NCBI GenBank assembly: GCA_002842095.1
Contig: PHCB01000005.1
Location: 62,001 to 126,000, forward strand
Direction of reading: 5' to 3'
DNA length: 64,000 nt
Source: a candidate division BRC1 bacterium HGW-BRC1-1
GTDB taxonomy: Bacteria; Sumerlaeota; Sumerlaeia; Sumerlaeales; Sumerlaeaceae
The translations under genes were made by a program, and so were the position numbers. Of the stretch, positions 35,471-45,451 are shown in pieces. The notes under the pieces were generated by a model. The model did not search any database. It had not been told where the DNA came from and worked only from the letters and a program-made list of their open reading frames with translations. Positions within the stretch are counted from its first letter, which is position 1; the number at the start of each line of letters is the position of its first letter.

Positions 35471-36657
35471 CCGGCGCGCGCCGGGATCTTCACCCAAAAC
35501 ATGAGCAGCAGCGCCGCTGCCATGGCACAAGTCGCGGAAAATGCGAACGCCACAGCAGGCCCGATCCCCTGATATAACGCACCAAACAGAATGCTCGCGG
35601 GCAGAAGCATGATGCCCGCCGTGAGGTTGAACCATCCGAAGGCCGTGCCTCTGCGATGGTCGGGGGCGAGGTCCGCCACGAGCGCTTTTTCCACCCCCTC
35701 CGTGGCGGCCATGAAGATGCCATAAAACGCGAAAAGCGCGAACAACGCCGCCCCGTTGCCGGCGATGAACCCCATGGCCAGATAGAAAAAACCATAAGCC
35801 GCGTAGCCCACAACGAGGAGCCGTACCCTTCCCAAGCGATCCGAGAGAGCCGACAACGGGGTTGAGAACAGCATGGCGACCAGAGAAACTCCTCCCCACA
35901 GCAGCGGTATGTGCGCTTGCGAAACGCCCAACTCCCGGGCCCGCAGAAGCAGGAACATGTTAGATGAATTGCCCAGCGTGAAAAGCGCCACGACCAACAT
36001 ATAGCGTCGAAACGAAGGCGGCATATCCCCCAACCGCCAGTCAAAGGGCGAGGCCTTGGGAGCGCCCGGCGGTATGACGTTGGCTTTCGGTTCACGCAAC
36101 GCCAACGCCAGAGCCACACATAGCGCTCCGGGCAACGCCGCCCATAAAAAGACATCCTTCATTGAGACGCCCGCGCTCAACAACAACCACGCGGCCAGCG
36201 GGCCGATGACCGCTCCGGCATTGTCCATGGCGCGATGAAACCCGAACGCAAGTCCGCGATTCTCCGCACTAACGGCCTGCGCCAGAATTGCGTCGCGGGG
36301 CGATGTGCGCAATCCTTTCCCCACCCGGTCAAGAAAACGCAAACCCAGCAGCCACGGCCATGACGACACCAAGGCGATGAATGGTCGCGCAACCGCCGCC
36401 ACTCCGTAGCCAAAGACGACCCATTCCTTTGCACGCCCTCGGCGATCCACCACAACTCCCGAGAACAGCTTCAGCAACGCCGCCGTCGCTTCCGCGATCC
36501 CTTCCATAATCCCCAAAGCGCGCGGGCCCGCCATCAAAACCGATGCAAAATAAATGGGAATCAGCGGATACACCATCTCGCTGGCGCTGTCGTTCATCAG
36601 GCTGATAAATGCGATAAGCCAAACCGTACGGGGCAAAGCCCACAACGTGCGCCACAT
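35458..36657 (-). CDS. MFS transporter
   Basis: 399 residues from the ATG at 36657, with GGAG nine bases upstream; the frame extends to 36756 but that would cross the divergent promoter region. Twelve transmembrane helices are evident. The loop between helices 2 and 3 has VVDRRGRAKEW and that after helix 8 has LSDRLGRVRLL, the two MFS loop motifs. RVGKGLRTSPRDA near residue 110 resembles a group of uncharacterised drug-efflux-like MFS proteins. It is divergent from a MarR-type regulator gene, which probably controls it. The substrate is unknown. Confidence 0.9.
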   Translation of the reverse strand: MWRTLWALPRTVWLIAFISLMNDSASEMVYPLIPIYFASVLMAGPRALGIMEGIAEATAALLKLFSGVVVDRRGRAKEWVVFGYGVAAVARPFIALVSSWPWLLGLRFLDRVGKGLRTSPRDAILAQAVSAENRGLAFGFHRAMDNAGAVIGPLAAWLLLSAGVSMKDVFLWAALPGALCVALALALREPKANVIPPGAPKASPFDWRLGDMPPSFRRYMLVVALFTLGNSSNMFLLLRARELGVSQAHIPLLWGGVSLVAMLFSTPLSALSDRLGRVRLLVVGYAAYGFFYLAMGFIAGNGAALFALFAFYGIFMAATEGVEKALVADLAPDHRRGTAFGWFNLTAGIMLLPASILFGALYQGIGPAVAFAFSATCAMAAALLLMFWVKIPARAGQAG

Positions 36658-36677
36658 GGAGAAAACTCCGTTTGGGG

Positions 36678-36714
36678 AATGAAGAGTAAGAACGAAAAAA
36701 GCTGGCTCTTCATT
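36678..36714. promoter_or_regulatory. Perfect 9-bp inverted repeat in the MFS/MarR divergent promoter region
   Basis: AATGAAGAG (36678-36686) and CTCTTCATT (36706-36714) are exact complements separated by 19 bases, close to the MFS start at 36657. It could be a regulator-binding dyad or a leader hairpin. Confidence 0.45.
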
Positions 36715-36723
36715 TGGTGGCAA

Positions 36724-36740
36724 TGCAATTATTTCTTGCA
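36724..36740. promoter_or_regulatory. Candidate MarR operator
   Basis: TGCAA (36724-36728) and TTGCA (36736-36740) form a 17-bp palindrome with a 7-base centre. This is the size typical of MarR-dimer operators, and it lies 34 bases upstream of the marR-type start at 36774. Confidence 0.45.
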
Positions 36741-36773
36741 CACGCTTTCCAACCAAGGCATCGCATGGTGCCT

Positions 36774-37319
36774 ATGAACGCTGAACCTCAACTGCACACA
36801 TTAATTGCAACGCTGCACAAGGCCTATCAGATGTACCTGAAAGACCGTCTGAAAACCATCGGCATCAACCCCGGTTGGGCGCCCTTCCTTTTGCACCTGG
36901 CCACGATGGAAGGGGTGAGCCAGGAGAATATGGCCCGCTCGGCGGGACTGGATCCGGGGACCGCTGCCCGTGCGTTGTTTCGCATGGAACAAGAGGGGCT
37001 TATCATCCGCAAAGCCGACACCGCCGACCGGCGCGTGATGCGGGTTTCGCTGACCCGAAAAGGGCGCGAGCTACTGCCCCCGTTGCAGGCCATCGAAACA
37101 CAGTGGGAGGCGACACTCGTTCAGGCACTCACAGCCAAAGAACAACCGGCAACGCTGCGCGCCTTGGAGAAAATTACGGCTGTTTTGTCGGGAGACGAAA
37201 GTGCTGCGCAGGAGACTTCTGCCACGGCCACCGACAACGAACCGGAAGACCCTGGATCCACTCCGATTGGCGGAACTCAAACGACAGATGAGTTTCCCAT
37301 GGACGACTTTTTTAATTAG
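36774..37319 (+). CDS. MarR family transcriptional regulator
   Basis: 181 residues from the ATG at 36774; the open frame begins at 36714 but the additional residues lie over the divergent promoter. The winged-helix domain (about residues 10-140) includes GVSQENMARSAGLDPGTAARALFRMEQEGLI, quoted here as the recognition region spanning residues 49-79, then DRRVMRVSLTRKGRELL for the wing. A Glu/Asp/Thr-rich tail of about 40 residues is unusual for the family. It likely represses the divergent MFS transporter and itself, binding palindromes in 36658-36773. The 3' end overlaps the convergent gene by eight bases. Confidence 0.9.
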   Translation: MNAEPQLHTLIATLHKAYQMYLKDRLKTIGINPGWAPFLLHLATMEGVSQENMARSAGLDPGTAARALFRMEQEGLIIRKADTADRRVMRVSLTRKGRELLPPLQAIETQWEATLVQALTAKEQPATLRALEKITAVLSGDESAAQETSATATDNEPEDPGSTPIGGTQTTDEFPMDDFFN

Positions 37320-38151
37320 AAACCGATGGCTCCGAGGGACCATTGGCTCGTTCCTTGAGCCAATTTTTTACCATAATCGCGCCAATGATGATTGCGAAAA
37401 AGACCATCAGGGCCTGCAGAGCGGGTGACGCCGATCGAGACTGAGAGCCAAACGCCAACATGGTCATGGCCAGAAGTATACCCAACGGTGTTTGGAACAG
37501 CGGGCCGAATCCCATCTTCTGATGGCGCGCCAAAACCGAGATGATCAGCGGCACCAGGGCAGCGAACGCGCATCCGGCAAATGTGGCTCTGGTTGCCATT
37601 TCAAAAATCATGGCATCCCATTCAACGACTCGGATTCCTCCCGGAAAAACCGAAATAGCCCCCACAGCTCCAGCAGATAGCATAAGATAGACTAACGAAC
37701 GACGCAATGCTGGCGTAAGAAGGAGCTGGGCAAACCCTCTGAGATGGGGCCTGATCGCCTCGCTAACTCCAAAAGCGGCAAGAAAAGCGATTGCGTGCGC
37801 AACCACCCACATCCAAACCGAGAATAATGGCGTCTGTTTCGACATCCCCCAGACAAGTCCGGTAATGGATACAAGCGCCACGGACCCGGCAACGGCTCCG
37901 ATCTTCGCAGTGGCACGAGTGAGAGGGTCGGTCGGCAGATAAAGCCATACGCCCAGCCAGGCGGGGAACAACACCTGAAGGATCAGACTCGCCATGCTGT
38001 TCTGCCCCGTCAAACCCGCAAAATTCCGCCAAACATGGTACAGCTCATAACCCAAATATCCCACCAGGGCGATTTGGAAAAATGCGAGACCGGCCGCCAG
38101 AGCGGAGCCTTTTGCTTCGGGCGAGGTCGGGTCGAGGGGGGCGCGGGCCAT
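37312..38151 (-). CDS. Hypothetical polytopic membrane protein
   Basis: 279 residues with seven or eight predicted transmembrane helices, starting near residue 18. It is rich in Ala, Leu and Gly, with short charged loops and a cytoplasmic C-terminus (KNWLKERANGPSEPSVSN). No family motif was recognised. It is downstream of fumC by position but on the same strand as it, beyond a strong hairpin, so it is probably separately transcribed or depends on read-through. It overlaps the end of the marR-type gene by eight bases in convergent orientation. Confidence 0.75.
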   Translation of the reverse strand: MARAPLDPTSPEAKGSALAAGLAFFQIALVGYLGYELYHVWRNFAGLTGQNSMASLILQVLFPAWLGVWLYLPTDPLTRATAKIGAVAGSVALVSITGLVWGMSKQTPLFSVWMWVVAHAIAFLAAFGVSEAIRPHLRGFAQLLLTPALRRSLVYLMLSAGAVGAISVFPGGIRVVEWDAMIFEMATRATFAGCAFAALVPLIISVLARHQKMGFGPLFQTPLGILLAMTMLAFGSQSRSASPALQALMVFFAIIIGAIMVKNWLKERANGPSEPSVSN

Positions 38152-38178
38152 GATGGTTTCTCCAGATGGATCATGCTC

Positions 38179-38226
38179 AAAAACGAGAATCGGGTCCTGA
38201 GGAACCGTTAGACTCCGCAGGACCCG
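38179..38226 (-). terminator. Probable intrinsic terminator of fumC
   Basis: A 9-bp perfect stem CGGGTCCTG (38191-38199) and CAGGACCCG (38218-38226) extends inward by GGA/TCC after one mismatch. On the minus strand it is followed six bases later by five T residues (38183-38179). It lies just after the fumC stop at 38244. Confidence 0.6.
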
Positions 38227-38243
38227 TAGAAAAGCTGGTGGGA

Positions 38244-39656
38244 TTATTCAGGATGAGTCATGCGCTCAGGCTGCACGTATTCGTCAAACTGCTCGGCTGT
38301 CAACAGTCCCAGCTTCACGGCAGTTTCTTTCAGATTTGCGCGGTCTTTATGGGCGGTCTTGGCAATCTTCGCGGCATTATCATAGCCAATATGCTGATTC
38401 AACGCAGTCACCAGCATCAGGGAATTATCAACGTAATGCTCGAGCTGTTCCCGATTAACTTCAATACCCACAACACAATGCTCAACGAACATATCGCATG
38501 AATCTGCGATCAGGCGAATGGAATGCAGGAGATTGAAGATCATCACGGGCTTGAACACGTTAAGCTCGAAATTGCCCTGCGATCCGGCGAAACCGATCGT
38601 CGCATCGTTACCCATAACCTGCGCCGCGACCATGGTCATTGCCTCGCTCTGGGTGGGGTTCACTTTGCCGGGCATGATGGATGAGCCCGGTTCATTTTCT
38701 GGGATGATCAATTCGCCCAAGCCACAACGGGGACCGCTCGCCAACCAGCGCACGTCGTTGGCGATTTTCATGAGCGAAGCCGCAATAGTCTTCAGAGCGC
38801 CACTGGCAAAAACCACTTCATCATGGGCAGCCAGGGCTGCGAATTTGTTCGGGTGAGACTTGAAGGCAAGGCCCGTAAGATCAGCAATCTTAGTGGCAGC
38901 ACGCTCGGCAAACTCGGGGTGCGTGTTAAGGCCGGTGCCCACCGCAGTGCCTCCGATGGCAAGATCATTCAGCCCCGGCACGACAGCTTCGATCCGCGCA
39001 AGGTCACGATCGAGCATCGACACCCAGCCGGAGAACTCCTGACCGACGGTCAGCGGAACAGCATCCTGGAGGTGCGTACGACCAATTTTGACGATGTCGT
39101 TGAACTCGGTCTGCTTGGCCTCAAGAGCATCGCGCAATTGCTTCAAGGCGGGCTTGAGCTTATGCTCAATCTGCATGGAAGCCGCAATGTGCATGGCAGC
39201 CGGAAACGTGTCATTTGAGGACTGAGACATGTTCACGTGATCATTGGGATGCACGGGCTTCTTGCTGCCCATCACTCCCCCTGCAATCTCGATGGCGCGG
39301 TTGGAGATAACCTCGTTGACGTTCATGTTCGTCTGAGTGCCGCTGCCTGTCTGCCAGATGCGTAGAGGGAAGTGATCATTCAACTTACCGGCAATCACTT
39401 CATCCGCAGCCTGAACGATGAGATTGCATTTTTCCTCATCCAGTTTACCCAGGTCTCGGTTTACGAGCGCACACGCTTTTTTCAAAATTCCGAAGGCCTT
39501 GATCAGTTCGGCGGGCATCGTATCATCGCCAATGGCAAAATGGATCAACGAGCGCTGGGTTTGCGCTCCGTAGTAGCGATCTGCTGCCACCTCAATTTCA
39601 CCCATGCTATCGGTTTCAATTCTAACCGGCTGCTGCTTATACGCTGCGTCAGACAT
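38244..39656 (-). CDS. fumC: Class II fumarate hydratase
   Basis: 470 residues, the normal FumC length. The N-terminus [20 protein letters not shown] is family-typical. [19 protein letters not shown] near residue 138, the active-site segment [16 protein letters not shown] near 192, and the fumarase/aspartase signature [11 protein letters not shown] at about 322-332 are all present. It hydrates fumarate to malate in the TCA cycle. AAGGA precedes the ATG. It is 45 bases downstream of the sigma54 activator gene and ends at a strong terminator, so the two may share a transcript. Confidence 0.96.
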   Translation of the reverse strand: MSDAAYKQQPVRIETDSMGEIEVAADRYYGAQTQRSLIHFAIGDDTMPAELIKAFGILKKACALVNRDLGKLDEEKCNLIVQAADEVIAGKLNDHFPLRIWQTGSGTQTNMNVNEVISNRAIEIAGGVMGSKKPVHPNDHVNMSQSSNDTFPAAMHIAASMQIEHKLKPALKQLRDALEAKQTEFNDIVKIGRTHLQDAVPLTVGQEFSGWVSMLDRDLARIEAVVPGLNDLAIGGTAVGTGLNTHPEFAERAATKIADLTGLAFKSHPNKFAALAAHDEVVFASGALKTIAASLMKIANDVRWLASGPRCGLGELIIPENEPGSSIMPGKVNPTQSEAMTMVAAQVMGNDATIGFAGSQGNFELNVFKPVMIFNLLHSIRLIADSCDMFVEHCVVGIEVNREQLEHYVDNSLMLVTALNQHIGYDNAAKIAKTAHKDRANLKETAVKLGLLTAEQFDEYVQPERMTHPE

Positions 39657-39701
39657 TCAATCTTTTCCTTAAGGTTATTGGCTTAAATCGTTTGGTTTAA
39701 A

Positions 39702-41702
39702 TCATTCCGCAACAGGAGCGGGGGTGTCGTAGGTCTTCAACTTCTCGTATAGAGTCGTTCGGCTAATCCCCAGCAACCCTGCCGCTTTCAGCTTGTTGCC
39801 GCCCACGCGATCGAGCACATACAGAATGTGGCGTCGCTCCAAATCGCTTAGAGTCAGCGGTTCACCATCATCATCCAACTGAGGGGCCATGGATTCTTCA
39901 TTGGCCGAGCCGGGGAGAACTGCAATCGTCGGAACTAAATTATCGTTAAGCCCTCCCAACCCGTCCGATGAAGCGTGGACCTCAGCAGGTAAGTGCTGTG
40001 GAAGCAATGTATCACCTTGGGCAAATACAAGGCCCCGTTCGATGACGTTTCGCAATTCGCGAACATTGCCGGGAAAGGGATAGCGCTGCAAGGCTGCCAA
40101 CGCCTCGGGGGAAATTTTCTGAACATTTGAAGGGAATTTCCCGCGAAGTTGCTTGAGGAAGTATTGCGCCAGTACCGGAATGTCATCGGGTCGCTGGCGC
40201 AGCGGCGGCAGTTCAATCTCGATAACACGCAGTCGGTAGTAAAGGTCTTGACGGAAATTGCCATTCGCCACTTCATCCGCTAGTTTCTTGTTGGTAGCGG
40301 CGATCACTCGAACATCCACCTTGATGACTTTGTTCCCGCCAACTCGCTGAATCTCGCCTTCCTGCAGAGCACGCAACAACTTGGCTTGGGCCGAGGGGCT
40401 GATCTCCCCGAGTTCATCGAGGAACAGAATTCCATGATTTGCCACCTCGAATTTCCCGATACGCCTTTCATGGGCACCCGTGAAGGCTCCCTTTTCGTGG
40501 CCAAAAAGTTCGCTTTCCAGCAATGTCTCAGGAAGGGCAGCACAATTGACAGCCACCAGGGGACGCAACCGCCGCGCAGAAAAATGATGGATCGATTTCG
40601 CGATCAATTCTTTGCCCGTCCCGCTTTCCCCGGTAATCAATACGGTCGCATCGCTTTCAGCAACCCGTTCCGTCACCGCCATAACGCGCTTCATTGTTTC
40701 GTTGTTAGTCACCACCACGAAATCTTCGTCCATCTTTTGGCGCAGTTGAACGTTCTCCTGCTTCAATTGCTGAACCTGTTCAAACTGGTTCAGGCGGATG
40801 CTGACTTGCACTCCCAGCGTCGAGATAAAATCGACGTCATTTTTTGAGAAAGCATCTCTTGATTGAGGATTATCCACATAGATAATTGCAGCCAGTTGTT
40901 TACCTCGAAAAAGCGGAACGGCGATGGCGTTGGCCATCCCACCGCTGAAGTCCACTTCTCCTCGCTTGTCAACCTGAGCCAGAACCACGCGCTCTTCATC
41001 TCGCGCCCGATCCAGCAGCTGGGTTGATTCTGCAATCTGGGCTGCATCATGATGCAGTTTCACCGAAGTCTGGCTGTGATACCGCTGCCAACCGTCGCTG
41101 GTCTTCTCTGCATAAAGGAAAAACACTGCCCGTTCGGCGGCCGTGCTCACAGTAATTGCACGACCAATCACTTCAAAGATTTCTTTAAGACTGGGAGCGT
41201 CGGCGACCTGCTGGAAGATTCGGTAGAGCGCCTTAAGCTTTTGATAAACTTCTTTTAATGCATCAGTTTGCGTTTCTTCCGGGATTGATTCGAACATCTG
41301 CGTATGGGACTTCACCTCGGAATCCGCTGGCTGCGAGGAAGCGTTGCCCGCCTCGACCGAGCGAACCCGCGGCATAATGCCCGAGTGATCCAAGCCCATC
41401 TCCCGGGGTGCCCGCTCGCCCTCAACGTAAACAAGTTCTGTCTCACCCAGGGTTATAACGTCCCCACTCATCAGAAAGATGCGGGATATGGGCAATCCGT
41501 TTACGAAGGTCCCGTTGGAGCTGTTCAAATCCACCAAGGCCATTATCCCGTCGAGCATCACTGCCTGGGCATGATGGCGCGAAACGTTGGCATCAGCAAT
41601 GAGAACATCACATTCCTCAGCCCTTCCAAAGAGGGTCCGATTTGTCTCAGCCTGTATTTCCACGCCGGGTTTCGCTCCGGTCCTGACGATAAATTTTGGC
41701 AT
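39702..41702 (-). CDS. FHA-GAF-AAA+ sigma54-dependent activator
   Basis: 666 residues. The FHA domain is at about 1-100 ([39 protein letters not shown]), the GAF domain at about 150-310, and the AAA+ sigma54-interaction domain at about 330-560. That domain has Walker [16 protein letters not shown], the sigma54 loop [10 protein letters not shown], Walker [11 protein letters not shown] and arginine-finger region [19 protein letters not shown] Fis-type HTH is at 620-660 ([20 protein letters not shown]). It would activate RpoN promoters in response to phosphothreonine signalling and a GAF ligand. It is divergent from the DUF58-transglutaminase operon and upstream of fumC. The targets are unknown. 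Confidence 0.95.
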   Translation of the reverse strand: MPKFIVRTGAKPGVEIQAETNRTLFGRAEECDVLIADANVSRHHAQAVMLDGIMALVDLNSSNGTFVNGLPISRIFLMSGDVITLGETELVYVEGERAPREMGLDHSGIMPRVRSVEAGNASSQPADSEVKSHTQMFESIPEETQTDALKEVYQKLKALYRIFQQVADAPSLKEIFEVIGRAITVSTAAERAVFFLYAEKTSDGWQRYHSQTSVKLHHDAAQIAESTQLLDRARDEERVVLAQVDKRGEVDFSGGMANAIAVPLFRGKQLAAIIYVDNPQSRDAFSKNDVDFISTLGVQVSIRLNQFEQVQQLKQENVQLRQKMDEDFVVVTNNETMKRVMAVTERVAESDATVLITGESGTGKELIAKSIHHFSARRLRPLVAVNCAALPETLLESELFGHEKGAFTGAHERRIGKFEVANHGILFLDELGEISPSAQAKLLRALQEGEIQRVGGNKVIKVDVRVIAATNKKLADEVANGNFRQDLYYRLRVIEIELPPLRQRPDDIPVLAQYFLKQLRGKFPSNVQKISPEALAALQRYPFPGNVRELRNVIERGLVFAQGDTLLPQHLPAEVHASSDGLGGLNDNLVPTIAVLPGSANEESMAPQLDDDGEPLTLSDLERRHILYVLDRVGGNKLKAAGLLGISRTTLYEKLKTYDTPAPVAE

Positions 41703-41805
41703 GGCAGCCGCTAATGGCTCTCCCTGTACGATTTTTTAAGGCTCAATCAAGGTACCAATACGATGATGTTGCTATGGGCTTTTCCAATGAAAAATGAGGA
41801 ATAAA

Positions 41806-43011
41806 GTGACACCGAAACGGACCCGTGTGCCTCGCGCCGCCCGGCTTGCCTTGCGGGAAATGCGCGGGCGCGTAGCCCATCGGCAGCGTTACCGCCTTGT
41901 TTCTCAAGGTTGGCAATATGTTGGAGCCATGGCAATTATCGGTTTTGCAGCGTGGCACTCGGGCACCAACCTCGTCTACCTTGTTTTCTCGGCCATGGTG
42001 GCGGCCTTTGTGGGGCACGGGTTTATTGTGGGGATATCCCTGATGGGTCTGGATGTACGCCGCGGCCTCCCCCATCATGCTGTTGCGGAAACCCCTGTAT
42101 CGATAGGCGTAACCCTCACAAATCGGAGATGGTTTCTCCCCTCCTACGGGGTCCGCCTGACTGATTTTCTGGCGAATGCAAAACCGGTTGGAGCCGCCTT
42201 CTTTTTTCGTGTCGACACGAAAAGCTCCTCCGAGACCCACTATACCATGACCTTTCCGCTGAGAGGCGTTTACAAGCTGGACCGCCTTGAGGTCGCGAGT
42301 CGCTTTCCCTTCGGTATGGTGGAAAGATATTTTCTCGTGAGTCAGCCGCAGGAGTTGGTGGTTTTCCCACAAATCGTCGAGGTGACGGAATGGCTGTCCC
42401 GTCTGCAATCCTACCAGGGCGACCTGGCCGCCCACCAAAAAGGCACGGGGCTGGACCTCTTTGGCATCCGCTCATACAATGAAGGCGAACACGCGCGCCG
42501 CATCCACTGGAAAAGCACCGCACGCACGCAACGCCTGATGGTTATGGAGTTTGATCGCGAAGAGCAGCCGAAGACCACCATCATATTGCGCAACCTGGTA
42601 ACGGCAGACTTACGCAACGACCCCGATGTGGTTCGAGATTTCGAAATAGCCATCGTGGCTGCGGCCTCCCTCGCAACTCAGATCTGCAAGAGTAACAAGG
42701 AAGTGTCGCTGCTTACTTCGCAGGGAATCATCGAAGCGGGAAGCGGCTCTGAACATCTGAATCGAATCCTGCACGCCCTTGCGCGGCTCGAATTAGTTAC
42801 CACTGCCAAGCGCTGGCCGTCCGATGCGATTGATAGAAAATCCATTGTAGAAGTGCGCTTCCGGGACTGGCAGCCGGGCGAAGGCTCTCTGGCCGATGTG
42901 GAACTGGACGCGCGCGATTTAGAGATTCGCAGCGGCAAAATGTTGCGCCGGCCGGGTTTGGTCGAGGCACCACCACCGAATCCCACCAGCAGCAAGCGTC
43001 GCGCCGCATGA
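41806..43011 (+). CDS. DUF58 domain protein
   Basis: 401 residues from a GTG at 41806, supported by GAGGA five bases upstream; an ATG at 41794 lacks such a site. Two transmembrane helices are near residues 40-85. The DUF58 core contains GDLAAHQKGTGLDLFGIRSYNEGEHARRIHW, spanning residues about 205-235 and including the signature RxYxxGDxxRxIxW-like part. A VWA-like C-terminal domain follows. DUF58 genes usually sit between a MoxR ATPase and a TgpA-like transglutaminase gene. Here the transglutaminase is present (ATGA overlap) but no MoxR gene precedes. Confidence 0.9.
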   Translation: MTPKRTRVPRAARLALREMRGRVAHRQRYRLVSQGWQYVGAMAIIGFAAWHSGTNLVYLVFSAMVAAFVGHGFIVGISLMGLDVRRGLPHHAVAETPVSIGVTLTNRRWFLPSYGVRLTDFLANAKPVGAAFFFRVDTKSSSETHYTMTFPLRGVYKLDRLEVASRFPFGMVERYFLVSQPQELVVFPQIVEVTEWLSRLQSYQGDLAAHQKGTGLDLFGIRSYNEGEHARRIHWKSTARTQRLMVMEFDREEQPKTTIILRNLVTADLRNDPDVVRDFEIAIVAAASLATQICKSNKEVSLLTSQGIIEAGSGSEHLNRILHALARLELVTTAKRWPSDAIDRKSIVEVRFRDWQPGEGSLADVELDARDLEIRSGKMLRRPGLVEAPPPNPTSSKRRAA

Positions 43012-45365
43012 GATTCGCCTATGTTCAGCGACTCCTACTCTACACCACGGCGCTGTATGGCCCCCTGGCGCTTCTGACCACGGGCGAGTACAGCACACTG
43101 GTCATGCTTCTGTTCATGCTCGTGATGGCAGGATCGTTTTTTACCCAACGGCGACATATAGTGATGCCCGACTGGTTGGCAAACGTGGCCACCATGGCTG
43201 TGTTTATCGGCATGGCTGCTCTGGCGCGCAGCAATCTCTTTGATGCCGTCGCTTACTTCTTCCTCTTCCTGCAGGTTATAAAGCTCTACGCCATGCGCAG
43301 CCATTCCGATGTGCATTGGGTTTACACCATCACTTTGTTTCTGATGATTGGCACATCAGCGCTCACAACCTCTCTCACCTTCGGTGTCGTTTTTCTCGGA
43401 TATCTCGCGCTCATGGTTTTTTCACTCACGATGCTCACGATTCAGGGCAATCACGAGGAAACTCTCAAGCGGCAGCAGCGTTTTAATCGTGATGCTTTCA
43501 ACACTTTTCCCTCCCTGGCTCTGGCCACTGCAGGAGCAGATACACCAAAACGCAGTCGTTGGGTGCGCGAACCCGTGCGCCGTTTGCCAACCTTTGCCGA
43601 CGGCAATTTGCGAACGAGTCTCGTCGTCTTCCTGCAAGCGCTGACAGTAGGACTCCTGGTCCTCACTATGTGGCTCTTTCTGGTCATTCCCCGACTCAGC
43701 ACGCAAAGCGTCATTCAACCCATGCAGCGCCCCACGACAGACACCGAGAGCACCTCGGCGTTCAGTTCAGATATCAAGTTTGGGGAACTAACCAAGATCA
43801 GCCTCGACCCGCGAGTGGCATTGTATGTCCGCCCGCTTGATGAAAAGGACAGCGACCAGGTTCGCCTGCGCGGCGTGGCCCTGACACGTTTTACGGGAGA
43901 TTCCTGGAGTCGGGGGGGAGCGAACATTTCTTACGACCGCCTTCCCTTTGCACCCTTCCATCGCCCCATGCCCGAAACAAAGCAGCACCGGTACCTCATG
44001 ATTCAGCAACCCGAATTGGACACCCCTTATCTCTTCGGCGAGACATTTCCCCAGAGTATCCGCACCGATCGCGGACTGCGTTTCCTCTTCGATCCTCAGA
44101 ACAACACAGTACGCATCGGCCCCCATCTTCCCCACGAGTTCCATTATACGGTGGAGTCACGCGGCGAGGATCTTGACCAGAGGGTCGACCCGTCCACTCT
44201 TCCGCGGGCCGGCCGATTCGATCGCGATGAAACTGAACGCCCCGCCAACATGCAACGGTGGCTGGAGCAGTTGCGTTCCACCATGGGACGCGAGGATGAA
44301 GGGCAAAACTACCGCCGCCGCGATCAGACCTGGGAAATTAGAGATGGCTATCGGAAGATGTGTCTCGAAATATCCGACACGTTGGACAGAGACCGCCTGC
44401 GTACTCTCGCCAACGAATGGACCAGGGATGCTTCCACGCCGTTTGAACAAGCCCACGCCATCGAGCGCACCTTCCGTACTACTTTTGGTTACACCCTGAC
44501 CCCCGAGGCGAGGGGCAACATTATCGAGGATTTTCTTTACAACAAAAAGCGCGGCCATTGCGAGTACTTCGCCACTTCCATGGCCCTCATGGTGCGCACC
44601 ATCGGACTGCCATCGCGTGTGGTGAATGGCTTCGTCAGTTCCGAATGGAACGACATCGCCAAGGCTTTTGTCGTGCGCCAAAGCGACGCCCATTCCTGGG
44701 TTGAAATCTACTTCGACGGTTATGGGTGGATGACCTTCGATCCCACACCCGCCGACGGAGTTGCGCGACGCACGGAAATGGGCAGAATCCAGAAATGGGC
44801 CGGACGCCTGAGCGACGCGCTGCGGGTCCGCTGGTACCGCTACATGATCGATTACAGCTTTGCGGACCAGGCGGGCATTATCCGTTCGGTACTGACCACG
44901 GCATTCAGCATCCACGAGATCCTGAACCGCGTACAGGTTCGGGAACCGGGCCAGCCCTGGAGCTTTTCAAGCATGGGTAGGGCCGGCTCGACTGTGGGAG
45001 TGGCAGTTGGAATATTGGGAGCCGTTTTGCTGATGGTTGGCATTGCCTTGGTCTGGCGAAGGAAAGGGACCAAGAAGGTTAAAAAACGCAATGCCGCAAG
45101 CCTTGTGAAGTTCCACACCGAATTGATGAAGAAGCTTAATCGACTCGGTCTACGTTTGAAATCGGGAGAAACTTCCAGGGAGTTTTCCCAACGGGTGGTC
45201 GAAAAGATACCCGATCTGGCCGCTCTTCCATCAGTCATTGAAACGTACTACGCTTTGAGGTTTCACGGACGAGAGCCTCATGCCGAAGAATGGCGGATGA
45301 TTGATGAACTGAAAGTTCAAATGGGCACCCTCAAGCCTCGCACCCTACGGCAACAGAACCGATAG
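43008..45365 (+). CDS. Membrane transglutaminase-like protein (TgpA/DUF3488 type)
   Basis: 785 residues. About five or six N-terminal transmembrane helices (to residue 235) are followed by a periplasmic transglutaminase-like core. Its catalytic Cys is in KKRGHCEYFATSMALM (about residue 518), His in DAHSWVEIYFDGYGW (about 562) and Asp in TFDPTP (about 577). A last membrane helix lies near 665-690, then a cytoplasmic DUF4129-like tail. TgpA-type proteins are thought to act on peptide crosslinks or glutamine side chains in the envelope. It overlaps the DUF58 gene by four bases, and the two probably act together. Confidence 0.92.
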   Translation: MRFAYVQRLLLYTTALYGPLALLTTGEYSTLVMLLFMLVMAGSFFTQRRHIVMPDWLANVATMAVFIGMAALARSNLFDAVAYFFLFLQVIKLYAMRSHSDVHWVYTITLFLMIGTSALTTSLTFGVVFLGYLALMVFSLTMLTIQGNHEETLKRQQRFNRDAFNTFPSLALATAGADTPKRSRWVREPVRRLPTFADGNLRTSLVVFLQALTVGLLVLTMWLFLVIPRLSTQSVIQPMQRPTTDTESTSAFSSDIKFGELTKISLDPRVALYVRPLDEKDSDQVRLRGVALTRFTGDSWSRGGANISYDRLPFAPFHRPMPETKQHRYLMIQQPELDTPYLFGETFPQSIRTDRGLRFLFDPQNNTVRIGPHLPHEFHYTVESRGEDLDQRVDPSTLPRAGRFDRDETERPANMQRWLEQLRSTMGREDEGQNYRRRDQTWEIRDGYRKMCLEISDTLDRDRLRTLANEWTRDASTPFEQAHAIERTFRTTFGYTLTPEARGNIIEDFLYNKKRGHCEYFATSMALMVRTIGLPSRVVNGFVSSEWNDIAKAFVVRQSDAHSWVEIYFDGYGWMTFDPTPADGVARRTEMGRIQKWAGRLSDALRVRWYRYMIDYSFADQAGIIRSVLTTAFSIHEILNRVQVREPGQPWSFSSMGRAGSTVGVAVGILGAVLLMVGIALVWRRKGTKKVKKRNAASLVKFHTELMKKLNRLGLRLKSGETSREFSQRVVEKIPDLAALPSVIETYYALRFHGREPHAEEWRMIDELKVQMGTLKPRTLRQQNR

Positions 45366-45451
45366 AAGATCCAATTGCTGTTTTGTGAAACAGAAGATTT
45401 TCACCAATTTGCGTCATTGCAGTATAGCGGAGGAGCCCTTAACAAGGTCCT

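Noticed and set aside
36717-36740. Possible sigma54 (-24/-12) promoter TGGCA...TTGCA near the MarR-type gene
   Set aside because: The distance between the GG and GC elements is longer than the fixed spacing needed by RpoN.
45378-45393. Hairpin CTGTTT/AAACAG after the transglutaminase gene as a terminator
   Set aside because: The six-pair stem is AT-rich and not followed by a run of T.
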